DNA of 64,000 nt, taken from assembly GCF_014158035.1 (NCBI RefSeq), contig NZ_JACFXW010000003.1, positions 186,001 through 250,000 of the forward strand. Reading direction: 5' to 3'. Shown in pieces: positions 55,624 through 64,000 of the stretch. The translations under genes were made by a program, and so were the position numbers. Every line of letters begins with the position of its first letter. The first letter of the stretch is position 1. The notes under the pieces are model-generated. The model saw nothing but the letters and a program-made list of their open reading frames with translations, searched no databases and had not been told where the DNA came from. The stretch is from Rhizobium sp. G21. Lineage in GTDB: Bacteria; Pseudomonadota; Alphaproteobacteria; Rhizobiales; Rhizobiaceae.

Positions 55624-55962
55624 TCACGCGGTGTGGCCGTTGGGAGCGACGACGAGGTGGTAATCGCCCAGGATTGCCGTTTTCGTCATACTCGACGAGC
55701 ACCTTCATGATGGTCAGTGACATCAAGGCCGGGACAGAGTCGTTGTCGATGGCGTGGTCGAAGCAATCCGATGCGGCTCCGCCTTCGAGACCAAGGCGCG
55801 TTGCGCCGCCTTTTTGCGTTCTTCGGCGTAGTCCTTGCCGCTCATCATGGGGGTGGAGAAGGCCGCGGCCGCCTCTGTGGCGCAGTTGTATTTCTGAATG
55901 TCACGGCGCGTCGCCGCCGGAAGCGAGTTCGAGAAACCAGCCGTTACGACGCCGCCACTCAT
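55624..55962 (-). CDS. Unidentified small protein, possibly frame-broken
   Basis: ATG 55962 with CAGGGA upstream opens a frame beginning MSGGVVTAGFSNSLPAATRR. It runs to a stop near 55723. Shifting frame near 55785 gives a better continuation (SDCFDHAIDNDSVPALMSLT, then MKVLVEYDENGN). A second shift near 55672 gives LGDYHLVVAPNGHTA and a stop at 55624, for 113 codons. No family recognised. It sits upstream of the truncated ABC ATPase in the methyltransferase direction. Confidence 0.4.
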
Positions 55963-56323
55963 CACTTTTTCCCTGAGCGAGAAGCCAAAATTTAGCCGTC
56001 GCGCCGGCCTCGGTCGGCATGTGGTCAAGCGCGATGTCTGTTCGATCTGGCGCAAGGACATTTGTCTGATGCGCATGTTACTCAGCTTGTCTTTTTACGA
56101 AGACATAGCTTTTCCGTTCACAAGTGTCCATTAAATTTTGCCGGGTTTCGCCAAGGAAAGCCCTCAATCCGTTCAACGGGTCTTAACGTGAATATTCCCG
56201 GGAAATTAGTCATGGCGAGGCTCTGCGAGCGCCGTCGCCTGAATTGTTTCATTAAGATCTTGTCGCGGTTGAATTATTCCGGCGATATCCGCTAAACAGA
56301 GATGGACCTGAAGGAGAGACGGA
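55963..56323. other. Divergent promoter region, no gene seen
   Basis: A 361-base stretch between the small minus-strand gene and the TetR gene. It is more A+T-rich than its surroundings and is likely to hold divergent promoters and the TetR operator. I could not pick out a convincing inverted repeat. Confidence 0.45.
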
Positions 56324-57011
56324 ATGCCGATTCAGCAGATTGATGTCTCCGGCGAAGCGGCAGGCGCCGATTCGGAAAACAACGAGCGAGCTCAAACTCT
56401 CACGAGATCTGACTGGTTGGCTCTTGCCCTGGACACCTTGGTTGCGGAAGGCATTGATCGCGTAAAGATCCTGATCATGGCGAAAAAGCTCGGGGTCGCC
56501 CGCTCGAGTTTTTACTGGCACTTTCAGAGTACGGACGAACTCCATAAGGCCATGTTGGACGAATGGCTGCAGAAGAACACCGGTCCGATCATGGAGCGGG
56601 CCATGCGTCCTGCGCCCGACATTGTCCACGCCGTTAGCTCTGTTTTCGAGTGCTGGGTGGACGAGCACCTTTTCGATCCAAAGTTGGACGTCGCCGTTCG
56701 GTTGTGGGGCGAAGATCCAGTGTCGTTCGCGAGGTTGTCGAGCAGGCGGATACGATGCGCGTCGATGCGCTGAAAAAATGTTCCTGCGCTATAATTACCC
56801 CGATACGGAAGCGCTCGTGCGCGCCAGAGTCATCTATTTCACGCAGATCGGGCAGTACACGCTCGACACTTTCGACGCCCCCAATATTCGATTTTCTTAC
56901 GGGGCCGAGTACCTCTACGCCTTTACGGGCAAGATGCCCGACGCGAGGCAGATCGCGGAACTGTATGCCAAGATCAAGCTGTTTTATCCCGATTTTCAGC
57001 CTGTGAAATGA
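56324..57011 (+). CDS. TetR-family regulator (two frame breaks)
   Basis: N-terminal HTH (WLALALDTLVAEGIDRVKIL, then KKLGVARSSFYWHFQSTDEL) and a helical ligand domain. Two breaks: one base missing near 56722 joins RLWGEDPVS to VVREVVEQADTMRVDALKK. One A missing in the A run at 56772-56777 then leads into MFLRYNYPDTEALVRARVI. Both repairs give exactly 230 codons. It diverges from the methyltransferase genes and precedes the flavoprotein gene, and probably regulates both. Confidence 0.82.
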
Positions 57012-57212
57012 GGCGCCAAGCCGTCTCTGTCCACAAATGCGAGACGTGGACGTTCTATGGTGATCAAGTGAAATCAATAACATAGAATGGTGGTGCATTG
57101 TCACGTGGATGCCAGTGACGGCCACTCGGCGGAGCGATTCGATCTTTTCTGATTACTGTATGGACACATGTGTACCTTCATGGCACTCTGGAGAAAATTC
57201 TGGAGGCTTCCC

Positions 57213-59623
57213 ATGAAGAGTGTTTATCGTGTCGTGATCGTCGGTGGTGGCGTGGTCGGCGCCTCCGTTGCGTATCACCTTGCAAAATTCGGCTGGACGG
57301 ACATCGCTCTGATCGAGCGTGACGTTCTGACGGCCGGGTCGAGCTGGCATGCCGCCGGGGGCTTTCACGCACTCAACCCCGATCCGAACATCGCGGCCCT
57401 TCAGGCCTACACGATCGATCTCCTGACCGAAGTGGGTGAGGAGTCCGGCATCGATATCGGGATGCACATGACCGGCGGCATTTCGTTCGCCACCGATCCC
57501 GCGCGCTGGGAGTGGCTGAAGGCGTCCTACCGGACGTTTCAATCTCTGGGGATCAACGACGTCGAGCTGATCGGTCCCGATGAAATCAAGGCGCGTTGCC
57601 CGATCCTCAGCACGCATGACATTATCGGCGGTCTCTGGAGCGACCGCGAGGGACATATCGATCCTTCGGCCGTTGTTCACGCCTATGCGCGGGCAGCCAA
57701 GAAGCGTGGCGCCGATATCATCGAACACACGAAGGTCGAGGATCTCAGGCAGCGTCCGGACGGAACCTGGGATGTCGTCACCGACAAGGGCGTCGTCCAT
57801 GCGGAGCACGTCGTCAATGCGGGCGGTCTTTGGGCGAAGAAGCTCGGCCAGATGGTGGGTGTGGATCTGCCCGTCACGCCCATGGAGCACCATTACCTGG
57901 TGACGGAGGCCATTCCCGAGCTTCTGGCGATGAAAGGCGAACTGCCGACCATCGTGGATCTGGAAGGTTTCACCTACTCACGACAGGAACAGAAGGGGCT
58001 TCTGCTCGGCATCTACGAGCGGGACTACAAGCACTGGCATATGGAGGGCGCTCCCTGGGATTACGGCATCGAACTCATTCAGGAAGACATCGGTCGTATC
58101 GAAAACGAGCTCGCACTCGGCTTCCAGCGCTTCCCGTGCCTGGAGACCACCGGCATCAAGCGTTGGGTCAACGGCGCCTTCACCTTCTCCCCGGACGGCA
58201 ACCCGCTCGTCGGGCCGCTGCGCGGCGTTCGCAACTACTGGGTCGCCTGCGGCGTCATGGCCGGTTTCCTTCAGGGCGGCGGCGTCGGCAAGTCGCTTGC
58301 CGAATGGATGATCCACGGCGAACCTGAGGCTGACATCTTCGGGATGGACATCGCCCGCTACGGCGCATTTGCCTCCAACCGGGAATATATCCGACAGACG
58401 ACCGGTCAGTTCTATTCCCGCCGTTTCGTGATGAGCTACCCCAACGAGCCTCTGCCGGCGGGCCGGGTTCTCAAGCGCCCGGCGGCCTATGAGGCGATGA
58501 CGCGCGCCGGGTGCCGCTGGGGGCGCGTTGGGGGCTCGAGCAGCCGCTCTACTTTGCGCCGACGGACTTCGAGGAAAAGCCGACGCTGCGACGCTCCAAC
58601 GCGTTCGAATTCATCGGCGCAGAAGCGCGTGCTGCCCGCGAGGGAGCCGCTCTTCTCGATACGACCGCATTTTCTCGTTACGAAGTGAGCGGGCCGGGCG
58701 CCGAGGCATGGCTGGACTGGCTGCTTGCGTCGAAGCTGCCGAAGTCAGGCCGCGCAGCTCTCGCACCCATGCTGGCCGAGAACGGCAAGCTCAAGGGCGA
58801 CCTGTCGGTCCTCAACTGGGGCGATGGCGTCTGGTGGATCATGGGATCCTACTATCTGCGCGAATGGCATATGCGATGGTTCGCCGACCACATGCGCGAC
58901 AATGTCGACGTCCGTGACATCTCAGACAGCGTGACCGGCTTTGCTATCTTCGGACCAAAGTCTCGCGACATCCTGCAGAAGCTCACGCATCAGGATGTCT
59001 CCAAGGCGGCAATGCCCTTCATGGCCTGCCAGACAATCGATGTCGGCCTGATCCGCGCCAAGGTCGCGCGGTTGTCCATCACCGGCGAGCTGGGTTACGA
59101 GATCAATTGCGGCGCGCTTGAGCAATCGACGCTGCGGGAAATCCTTCTGGAGGCCGGTGCGGAGTTCGGAATTCGCGAGGTCGGCTTCAACGCAGTCCTG
59201 TCGATGCGCCTCGAAAAGAGCTTTGGCGTCTGGTCGGCTGAATTCACCCAGGCCTATACGCCCGGAGAGACGGGCATGGATCGCTTCATCGCCTGGGACA
59301 AGGCCGACTTCGTCGGTCGTAAGCGGGCGCTTGCCGAGCGAAGCCAGCCGTCCGCGAAAGTTCTTGCGACCATCGAAGTGGATGCGGGCGACACCGATGC
59401 GTCGGGCTACGAGCCGGTCTGGAAGGACGGCAATCTCATCGGCTACGTCACATCCGGCGGCTACGGCCACACCATCGGGAGAAGTCTCGCCATGGCGATG
59501 ATCGATCGCGAGCAGGCCACAGCCGGCAATGAGCTGACAGTTCACCTTGTCGGCGACGAATGCAGGGCTGTTGTCATCGACGCCTCGCCTTATGACCCGA
59601 CAGGCAAGGCCATGCGCGCCTGA
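57213..59623 (+). CDS. Dimethylglycine/sarcosine dehydrogenase-like FAD protein with GcvT domain (frame break)
   Basis: Residues 1-390 are a DAO-type FAD oxidoreductase: RVVIVGGGVVGASVAYHLAK (dinucleotide loop), SSWHAAGGFHA, and a C-terminal FAD-domain end GVMAGFLQGGGVGKSLAEWM. Residues about 450-800 form an aminomethyltransferase (GcvT-like) domain (YEVSGPGAEAWLDWL, then GELGYEINCGALEQSTL, and RLEKSFGVWSAEFTQAYTPG). Such enzymes oxidatively demethylate dimethylglycine or sarcosine and pass the C1 unit to tetrahydrofolate. Frame breaks at 58508-58510: one extra G restores TRAGVPLGARWGLEQPLYF and exactly 804 codons. GGAGG precedes ATG 57213. Confidence 0.87.
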
Positions 59624-59696
59624 TTATCGGCGCCGGCGGGGCTCATCACGGCCGCCGGGGATCTCTCGCCCCGCTCGATCGGAGAAAGTCCAAGGC

Positions 59697-59763
59697 ATGA
59701 CCCGACATTATTCCGCTTTGACCTTGCTCAAGGAAGGACTGAACAACCAGCAAGGCTGGGATT
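59697..59763 (+). pseudogene. soxB: soxB (sarcosine oxidase beta subunit) N-terminal fragment
   Basis: The frame from ATG 59697 begins MTRHYSALTLLKEGLNNQQGW, the N terminus typical of sarcosine oxidase beta subunits, which continue into a FAD-binding GGGGHG loop. Here the match stops after 22 codons, where an IS21-type sequence begins. The family match is from memory and is short, but the place just after a dimethylglycine-dehydrogenase-like gene is where soxBDAG genes are expected. Confidence 0.65.
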
Positions 59764-60157
59764 GCCGACTACCTGACCCGGCTCGACTTTATCGTTCTCG
59801 GCGAACTCGGCTATCTGCCGTTTGCCCAGGCTGGAGGTCAGTTGCTGTTCCATCTGATCAGCAGGCTGTATGCGCGCACCTCGATCATCGTCGCCACGAA
59901 CCTCGCCTTCGGAGAATGGCCGACGGTGTTCGGCGACGCCAAGATGACGACCGCGCTCCTCGACCGTATGACCCATCACTGCGAAATCGTCGAAACCGGC
60001 AATGAGTCCTGGCGCTTCAAGAACCGCTCTCAAAGCTAAAGCCGAACACGATCATCACCCGCATTTGGCCCGCCCTCTGCAATCCCGGCCAGCGCCGGGC
60101 AGGCCAAGTGCTGATCCACGCAGGCGGGGAGGGGGCAATATTGGATGCCGATTGACA
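59761..60157 (+). mobile_element. istB: IS21-family remnant: istB C-terminal fragment and right end
   Basis: From 59761 to a stop at 60037-60039 the frame reads IADYLTRLDFIVLGELGYLP, then LFHLISRLYARTSIIVATNL and MTHHCEIVETGNESWRFKNR. This is the C-terminal third of the IstB helper ATPase of IS21-type elements. The following spacer ends in GGCAATATTGGATGCCGATTGACA near 60134-60157, resembling a terminal sequence. istA and the start of istB are absent, so the element is dead. It interrupts soxB. Confidence 0.75.
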
Positions 60158-60421
60158 AACGAGGCCGAGCTTCACCGAGAACCTGCTCCCAGAGCGTTGC
60201 GCTGCTCTTTCGCTGCAAGGATGCGGCGAACACGCTGCTGGAGCCGGGGCGAGCTTTTCGACAGGGCGTTTTGCGCCACTATAGGATATGAGGTTCAAGA
60301 TCATTGATGATTGCTACTTGAAAATGAATCATGGCGACGCCATGTGTGTGATAGTTGCGGCTCGTCTTGAGGGCGCTGCATTTGAGGATTTAGACTCCTT
60401 GCCCCAACAAAGGAGGACGTC

Positions 60422-60697
60422 ATGTCTTCCAGTCTCCACAACGACAAATCCAGTCCTTCCGACGGCGAGCCAAACCGTGGGACATATCGCATCGGGATCT
60501 TCGATTATTCCGGGCGGAAAAACACCGACCCTGATGCTTCCGCTGTTGCCTGGTTTGCAGTCTGCAGTCACGCAGCGTCAGAAAAACGGTCGCGCATCCA
60601 TCTTCTGAAAGAGGAACCTGGCGTCTCAAAATCCGCGTTTGCGAAAATTCGAAGAATTGAAGCGGCGAGCCTTTGGCCAGACGCGGGAGACCGGTGA
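60422..60697 (+). CDS. Hypothetical protein
   Basis: A 91-residue frame (starts MSSSLHNDKSSPSDGEPNRG) with an unusually good ribosome-binding site, AAAGGAGGA, 5 bases before ATG 60422. Its stop overlaps the next start (TGATG), suggesting coupling. No family recognised and composition is unremarkable. It may be real because of the RBS and overlap. Confidence 0.4.
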   Translation: MSSSLHNDKSSPSDGEPNRGTYRIGIFDYSGRKNTDPDASAVAWFAVCSHAASEKRSRIHLLKEEPGVSKSAFAKIRRIEAASLWPDAGDR

Positions 60698-60963
60698 TGG
60701 CTCTATCATTTCCCAATCCCGCCCGAAGCTATGACGAGGCCCATTCGCGCGTCCGGTTTCTCGGCCATGACGGAATGTTCGAGGTGAGGTTCTTTGTGCT
60801 CGCAGACGTGCTCGCCGGCGAGCACCCGGCCCGGACGCTGGGCGAAAGTGACTATCTCGCCTTTTTCGATGCGCTGCGCTCGAAGATACTCGATGCCGCC
60901 CGGCGCGCGTACGGATCCAAGCCCGACAAAAGCATCACCCTCGCCCGGGGTCATTTCGCCTGA
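60697..60963 (+). CDS. DUF1488 family protein
   Basis: An 88-residue protein with the DUF1488 pattern: LSFPNPARSYDEAHSRVRFL, then GHDGMFEVRFFVLADVL and a C-terminal SKILDAARRAYGSK. The family is common in Rhizobiales and of unknown function. Start ATG 60697 with GGGAGA upstream, overlapping the preceding stop. Confidence 0.8.
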   Translation: MALSFPNPARSYDEAHSRVRFLGHDGMFEVRFFVLADVLAGEHPARTLGESDYLAFFDALRSKILDAARRAYGSKPDKSITLARGHFA

Positions 60964-61029
60964 TGGCGCAACATGGGTTGCGCCGCGATGGCGCAGCGCG
61001 AATTCATCCTAACAACAAGGAGAATTGCA

Positions 61030-61422
61030 TTGACCACGGTTACACCGACCAAAGAAACACTGTTCCAACGTTTCGACAGTTATCAACCCTCGAAATCGAT
61101 CCTCATATGGGCCTGCGGCATGACAGCGGTCGCGACGATGGTTGTCGGATTTGGCTGGGGAGGCTGGGTGACGGGAGGCAGCGCGCTCAAGACTGCGACG
61201 GACGCCGGGGAACTGGCGAAGATTGAACTCGCATCGGCAATTTGCGTCGACCGCTTCAAGACCGCGCCGGATTCTGCGACGAAACTGGTGGAGTTGAAGG
61301 CTCTGTCCGACAGCTACAAGAGGCGGCAATTCATCGAATCCGGCGGCTGGGCGTCGATGCCGGGGCAGAGTTCGGTGAACGGACGCATCGCCGAACGCTG
61401 TAGCGCGGCGTTGTCGGCATGA
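61030..61422 (+). CDS. Small single-pass membrane protein, hypothetical
   Basis: 130 residues from TTG 61030, chosen because AAGGAG (61017-61022) lies 7 bases upstream; the frame extends to 60973 without a better site. One membrane helix (ILIWACGMTAVATMVVGFGW, residues about 22-45) is followed by a soluble part with two Cys (SAICVDRF and ERCSAAL). Similar small proteins occur in rhizobia; no function known to me. Confidence 0.65.
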   Translation: MTTVTPTKETLFQRFDSYQPSKSILIWACGMTAVATMVVGFGWGGWVTGGSALKTATDAGELAKIELASAICVDRFKTAPDSATKLVELKALSDSYKRRQFIESGGWASMPGQSSVNGRIAERCSAALSA

Positions 61423-61459
61423 ACCGACACGCGCAGGACCGACCACAGGAGCTCAGATC

Positions 61460-61617
61460 GTGATCCGTTACGAAAAGCCAGCCGACGCCACAGGCGCCAG
61501 GGCGGAGAAAACCCCCTCGATCCGGTTCGCGACGCGACCGCAAAACAGCGAGATACGCTCCCGCCGAAGGAATTGCGTCCGCCGGCGAAGAAGGCAGACG
61601 ACGTCCCCAATTCGTAG
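61460..61617 (+). CDS. Short hypothetical protein, probable frame break
   Basis: GTG 61460 opens MIRYEKPADATGARAEKTP; adding one C to the run at 61511-61515 continues LDPVRDATAKQRDTLPPKEL and stops at 61617, giving 53 codons. Without the repair the frame runs on with an arginine-rich, unlikely composition. No family recognised. Confidence 0.4.
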
Positions 61618-61822
61618 CCAGCGGGCGAAGCGCACCGTCTTCGGCGGAAAAATTCGCTTCGGCCCGCTGCAGCATGAGCCGGCGCCGATCGCGACCTTGC
61701 GAGCTCGCTCAGCCGCGTTGAATTCGCTCGCTTCGGTGCGGACACGTCCGCCCTGAGGCGATGATGAACAAGGTCCGTCGCTCAATGTGACGGCCAAAGA
61801 TCCAACAGATGGAACAACAACA

Positions 61823-64000
61823 ATGAACATCCATCTGAACCGCGCCGCAACCTCCCCCGACATCGAAAGTGTGGCGTCTTGGGACGCGCAGGCGCCGATA
61901 CGCAGCGATTTCCAGACGCCTTCGGAGCTGGCGGCGCTCGGCCACAGGCTTGCCGCCAAAAAATCCGCCCAGCTCCATAGCTTTGGAGGTCTTCGGTTTC
62001 CCGACCAACTCGACAACAACGAGCAGGCGCTGCGCGGCAATCATGCGGCGATCGCGGAGGCGGCGCACAAGAAGCAGATGATCACGCCTGCGGCCGAGTG
62101 GCTGCTGGATCATCACCATACGGTCAAGGAGAATTTCCGCCAGGTTCGCCGAGATTTGCCGAAGAAATTCTTTCGTGAGCTTCCCGCGGTCCTCGTCAAC
62201 GGGACCACGCAGTTGCCCCGCGCCTTTGCACTGACCTGGGAATATGTCGCCCATACCGACAGCACATTCAGACCGGAGACATTGAGCGCCATTGTGGGAG
62301 GGTTTCAGGAGGTCGATACGCTGGCGATCGGCGAGATCTGGGCCGTGCCCGCCATTCTGCGCTATGTGTTGCTTGAAAATCTGAGGCGTCTGTCGGACCG
62401 GGTGGAGACGTCGCGCCGCATGCGCGAAAGAGCCAACAATCTGGCCGACCAGATGGCGTCCAACGAGCCGGGCGGCGATCTCGGACAATCGCTTCGCGGC
62501 TATGACGCCGACACGACGGATACGAGCTTTGTGGCGCAGCTGCTCTACCGCCTGCGCGAAGACACCAATTCCACCTCCAAGGCGCTGACATGGCTGGAGC
62601 AAAAGCTCGAGGACCGTTTGAGCGACGCCGAAGAGGTGATGATTTCCGAGCACGCAAAGATCTCGACAGGCAATGTCACCGTCGGCAACATCATTCGCAG
62701 CTTGAAGCGCATCGATGATTTCGACTGGACGATCTGGTTCGAGGACATATCCAAGGTCGATGTGACGCTGCGCGATGCGTCCGATTTTGCAGCGCTCGAT
62801 CCACGCTCGCGCAATCATTACCGCACCACGATCGAAACCATCGCCCGGCGCTCCGACATGACCGAAATGGCGGTGGCGTTGCTCGCAATCGAGAAATCCC
62901 GCCGCTATCGGGCCGGTGAAACCAACGGCGACCGTCGCGGCGATGTCGGCTATTACCTTGCCGGCGAGGGATTGGCTGAACTCAAGGATGCCGCCGGCTA
63001 CCGGGCGCCGGTGAGGGAACGCTTGGGGCGCGCCTATTGCCGAATGGGCGTTCTGGCGCTCGTGGCGCCGACGCTGGCGATTGCGGTCGTCATCCTTTCC
63101 TTCGGCGTTTGGTTCCTGATGGGGAGATCGACGGCTGCCGTCGCCGTCCTCCTGCTTCTCGCCACCTTCGCGCTTCCGGCGCTCGAGGCGGCTTCTGCGC
63201 TGTTTCGCGCCATGGTGTTTGCGCTCGCCCGGCCGGCCTTCCTGCCCGGCTACGAATTCAAGTCCGGCGTGCCGCAATCCGCCCGCACGCTGGTGGTTAT
63301 TCCCTGTCTTCTGTCGGACCGCGATACGGTCGCAGCCCTGGTGCGCAATCTCGAGGTTCACTATCTCGCCAATCCCGATCGCGAGATCTTCTTTGCTCTG
63401 CTCAGCGATCTCGCTGACAGCAAAAGCGAGAAGACGGCGGGCGGTGCTGAGATAATCGCCTTTGCTGCGGCCGAAATCGATTTGCTGGCGCAGAAATACG
63501 CCGCTGTCGGACAGAGGCGGTTTTTCCTGCTGCATCGCCGGCCGCTGCACAATCCGTCCGAAGGCGTGTGGATGGGCTGGGAGCGCAAGCGCGGCAAGCT
63601 CCAGGAGCTCAATATGCTGCTGCGCGGCGACCCGGACACGACATTCGGCGCGCCGGACCAACTCCCTGCGGAAGTGCAATATGTGCTGACGCTCGATTCA
63701 GATACGCGCCTGCCGCGCGATTCCGCCCGCAAGCTGATCGGCAAGCTCGCCCATCCGCTGAACGCCCCGAGCATCGATCCGGTGTCCGGCCGCGTGACCG
63801 AAGGCTATGGCATTCTGCAGCCGCGCATCACGCCATCGCTGACGACGGGCGACGAAGCGTCGATTTTCCAACGCATCTTTTCGCGTGATCGCGGGCTCGA
63901 CCCCTATGTCTTTGCGGTGTCGGATGTTTATCAGGACCTGTTTGGAGAAGGCTCGTTCACCGGCAAAGGGCTTTACCATGTTGACGCTTTCCATGCGGCG
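61823..64000 (+). CDS. ndvB: Cyclic beta-1,2-glucan synthase, N-terminal part (runs off the window)
   Basis: An uninterrupted frame of 726 codons from ATG 61823 to the window edge. It matches NdvB/ChvB: a long N-terminal cytoplasmic region with GGLRFPDQLDNNEQALRGNH and TAAEWLLDHHHTVKENFRQV-like AAEWLLDHHHTVKENFRQVR. Paired membrane segments follow near residues 410-470 (LALVAPTLAIAVVILSFGVW, then AVAVLLLLATFALPALEAAS). The start of the GT84 glycosyltransferase domain comes next (LVVIPCLLSDRDTVAALVRN, then YVLTLDSDTRLPRDSARKLI with the DSD motif). The full protein is usually about 2,800 residues. It makes periplasmic osmoregulatory glucans needed for host interaction in rhizobia and agrobacteria. 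Confidence 0.93.
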   Translation, partial: MNIHLNRAATSPDIESVASWDAQAPIRSDFQTPSELAALGHRLAAKKSAQLHSFGGLRFPDQLDNNEQALRGNHAAIAEAAHKKQMITPAAEWLLDHHHTVKENFRQVRRDLPKKFFRELPAVLVNGTTQLPRAFALTWEYVAHTDSTFRPETLSAIVGGFQEVDTLAIGEIWAVPAILRYVLLENLRRLSDRVETSRRMRERANNLADQMASNEPGGDLGQSLRGYDADTTDTSFVAQLLYRLREDTNSTSKALTWLEQKLEDRLSDAEEVMISEHAKISTGNVTVGNIIRSLKRIDDFDWTIWFEDISKVDVTLRDASDFAALDPRSRNHYRTTIETIARRSDMTEMAVALLAIEKSRRYRAGETNGDRRGDVGYYLAGEGLAELKDAAGYRAPVRERLGRAYCRMGVLALVAPTLAIAVVILSFGVWFLMGRSTAAVAVLLLLATFALPALEAASALFRAMVFALARPAFLPGYEFKSGVPQSARTLVVIPCLLSDRDTVAALVRNLEVHYLANPDREIFFALLSDLADSKSEKTAGGAEIIAFAAAEIDLLAQKYAAVGQRRFFLLHRRPLHNPSEGVWMGWERKRGKLQELNMLLRGDPDTTFGAPDQLPAEVQYVLTLDSDTRLPRDSARKLIGKLAHPLNAPSIDPVSGRVTEGYGILQPRITPSLTTGDEASIFQRIFSRDRGLDPYVFAVSDVYQDLFGEGSFTGKGLYHVDAFHAA

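Noticed and set aside
61709..63679. 656-codon open frame on the minus strand
   Set aside because: It lies opposite the uninterrupted ndvB frame, has no family resemblance and an arginine- and histidine-rich shadow composition.

Overview
This window looks like a secondary replicon (plasmid or chromid) of a Rhizobiales (Hyphomicrobiales) alphaproteobacterium. The main evidence is a complete repABC replication/partition locus at 21.8-25.3 kb, with an antisense ctRNA and two identical 16-bp parS palindromes. Supporting evidence is high GC, many solute-binding-protein ABC importers each paired with a GntR, LacI or XRE-cupin regulator, a rhizobial-type palindromic intergenic repeat, and the start of a cyclic beta-1,2-glucan synthase (ndvB/chvB type) at the right edge. 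I cannot name the genus.

Layout. 0-5 kb: hexitol/tagatose catabolism (ROK kinase fused to a P-loop domain, KbaZ-type tagatose-6-phosphate epimerase, PfkB tagatose kinase, LacI regulator). 5.3-8.4 kb: an RTX calcium-binding repeat protein. 8.5-18.3 kb: FCD-GntR regulator diverging from a nine-gene operon (DUF1185 protein, alpha/beta hydrolase, flavin reductase with a Nudix-like tail, luciferase-like monooxygenase, aldehyde dehydrogenase, NIPSNAP protein, polyamine-type ABC importer). 18.4-21.6 kb: amidase, Lrp regulator, tryptophan 2,3-dioxygenase, WGR protein. 21.8-25.3 kb: repABC. 25.6-35.6 kb: a regulon with one shared operator at three promoters (FGGY kinase, UTRA-GntR, creatininase-like and phosphotriesterase-like hydrolases, ribose-type ABC importer, TIM-barrel-like protein). 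35.7-42 kb: second polyamine-type ABC importer, XRE-cupin regulator and histidinol-dehydrogenase homologue. 42-52.6 kb: sugar/sugar-acid oxidation island (aldose epimerase, two SDRs, CUT2 importer, two FCD regulators, two enolase-superfamily dehydratases, SMP-30 lactonase). 52.8-60.2 kb: methylated-amine island in decay (HTH relic, MttB-family methyltransferase, truncated dipeptide-ABC ATPase, TetR regulator, dimethylglycine-dehydrogenase-like flavoprotein, soxB start cut by an IS21 remnant). 60.4-64 kb: small hypothetical genes and ndvB.

Quality warning. At least 15 otherwise intact genes carry reading-frame breaks. In each case the reading frame and a family-typical length are restored by adding back one base (two in repA, mttB and the TetR gene), often in a homopolymer. 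I read most of these as sequencing deletions rather than pseudogenes. True decay is limited to 52.8-53.2 kb and 55.2-60.2 kb.

The most novel material is the flavin-monooxygenase operon (9.2-18.3 kb) and the three-operator regulon (25.6-35.6 kb). Both look like coherent catabolic systems whose substrates I cannot assign.
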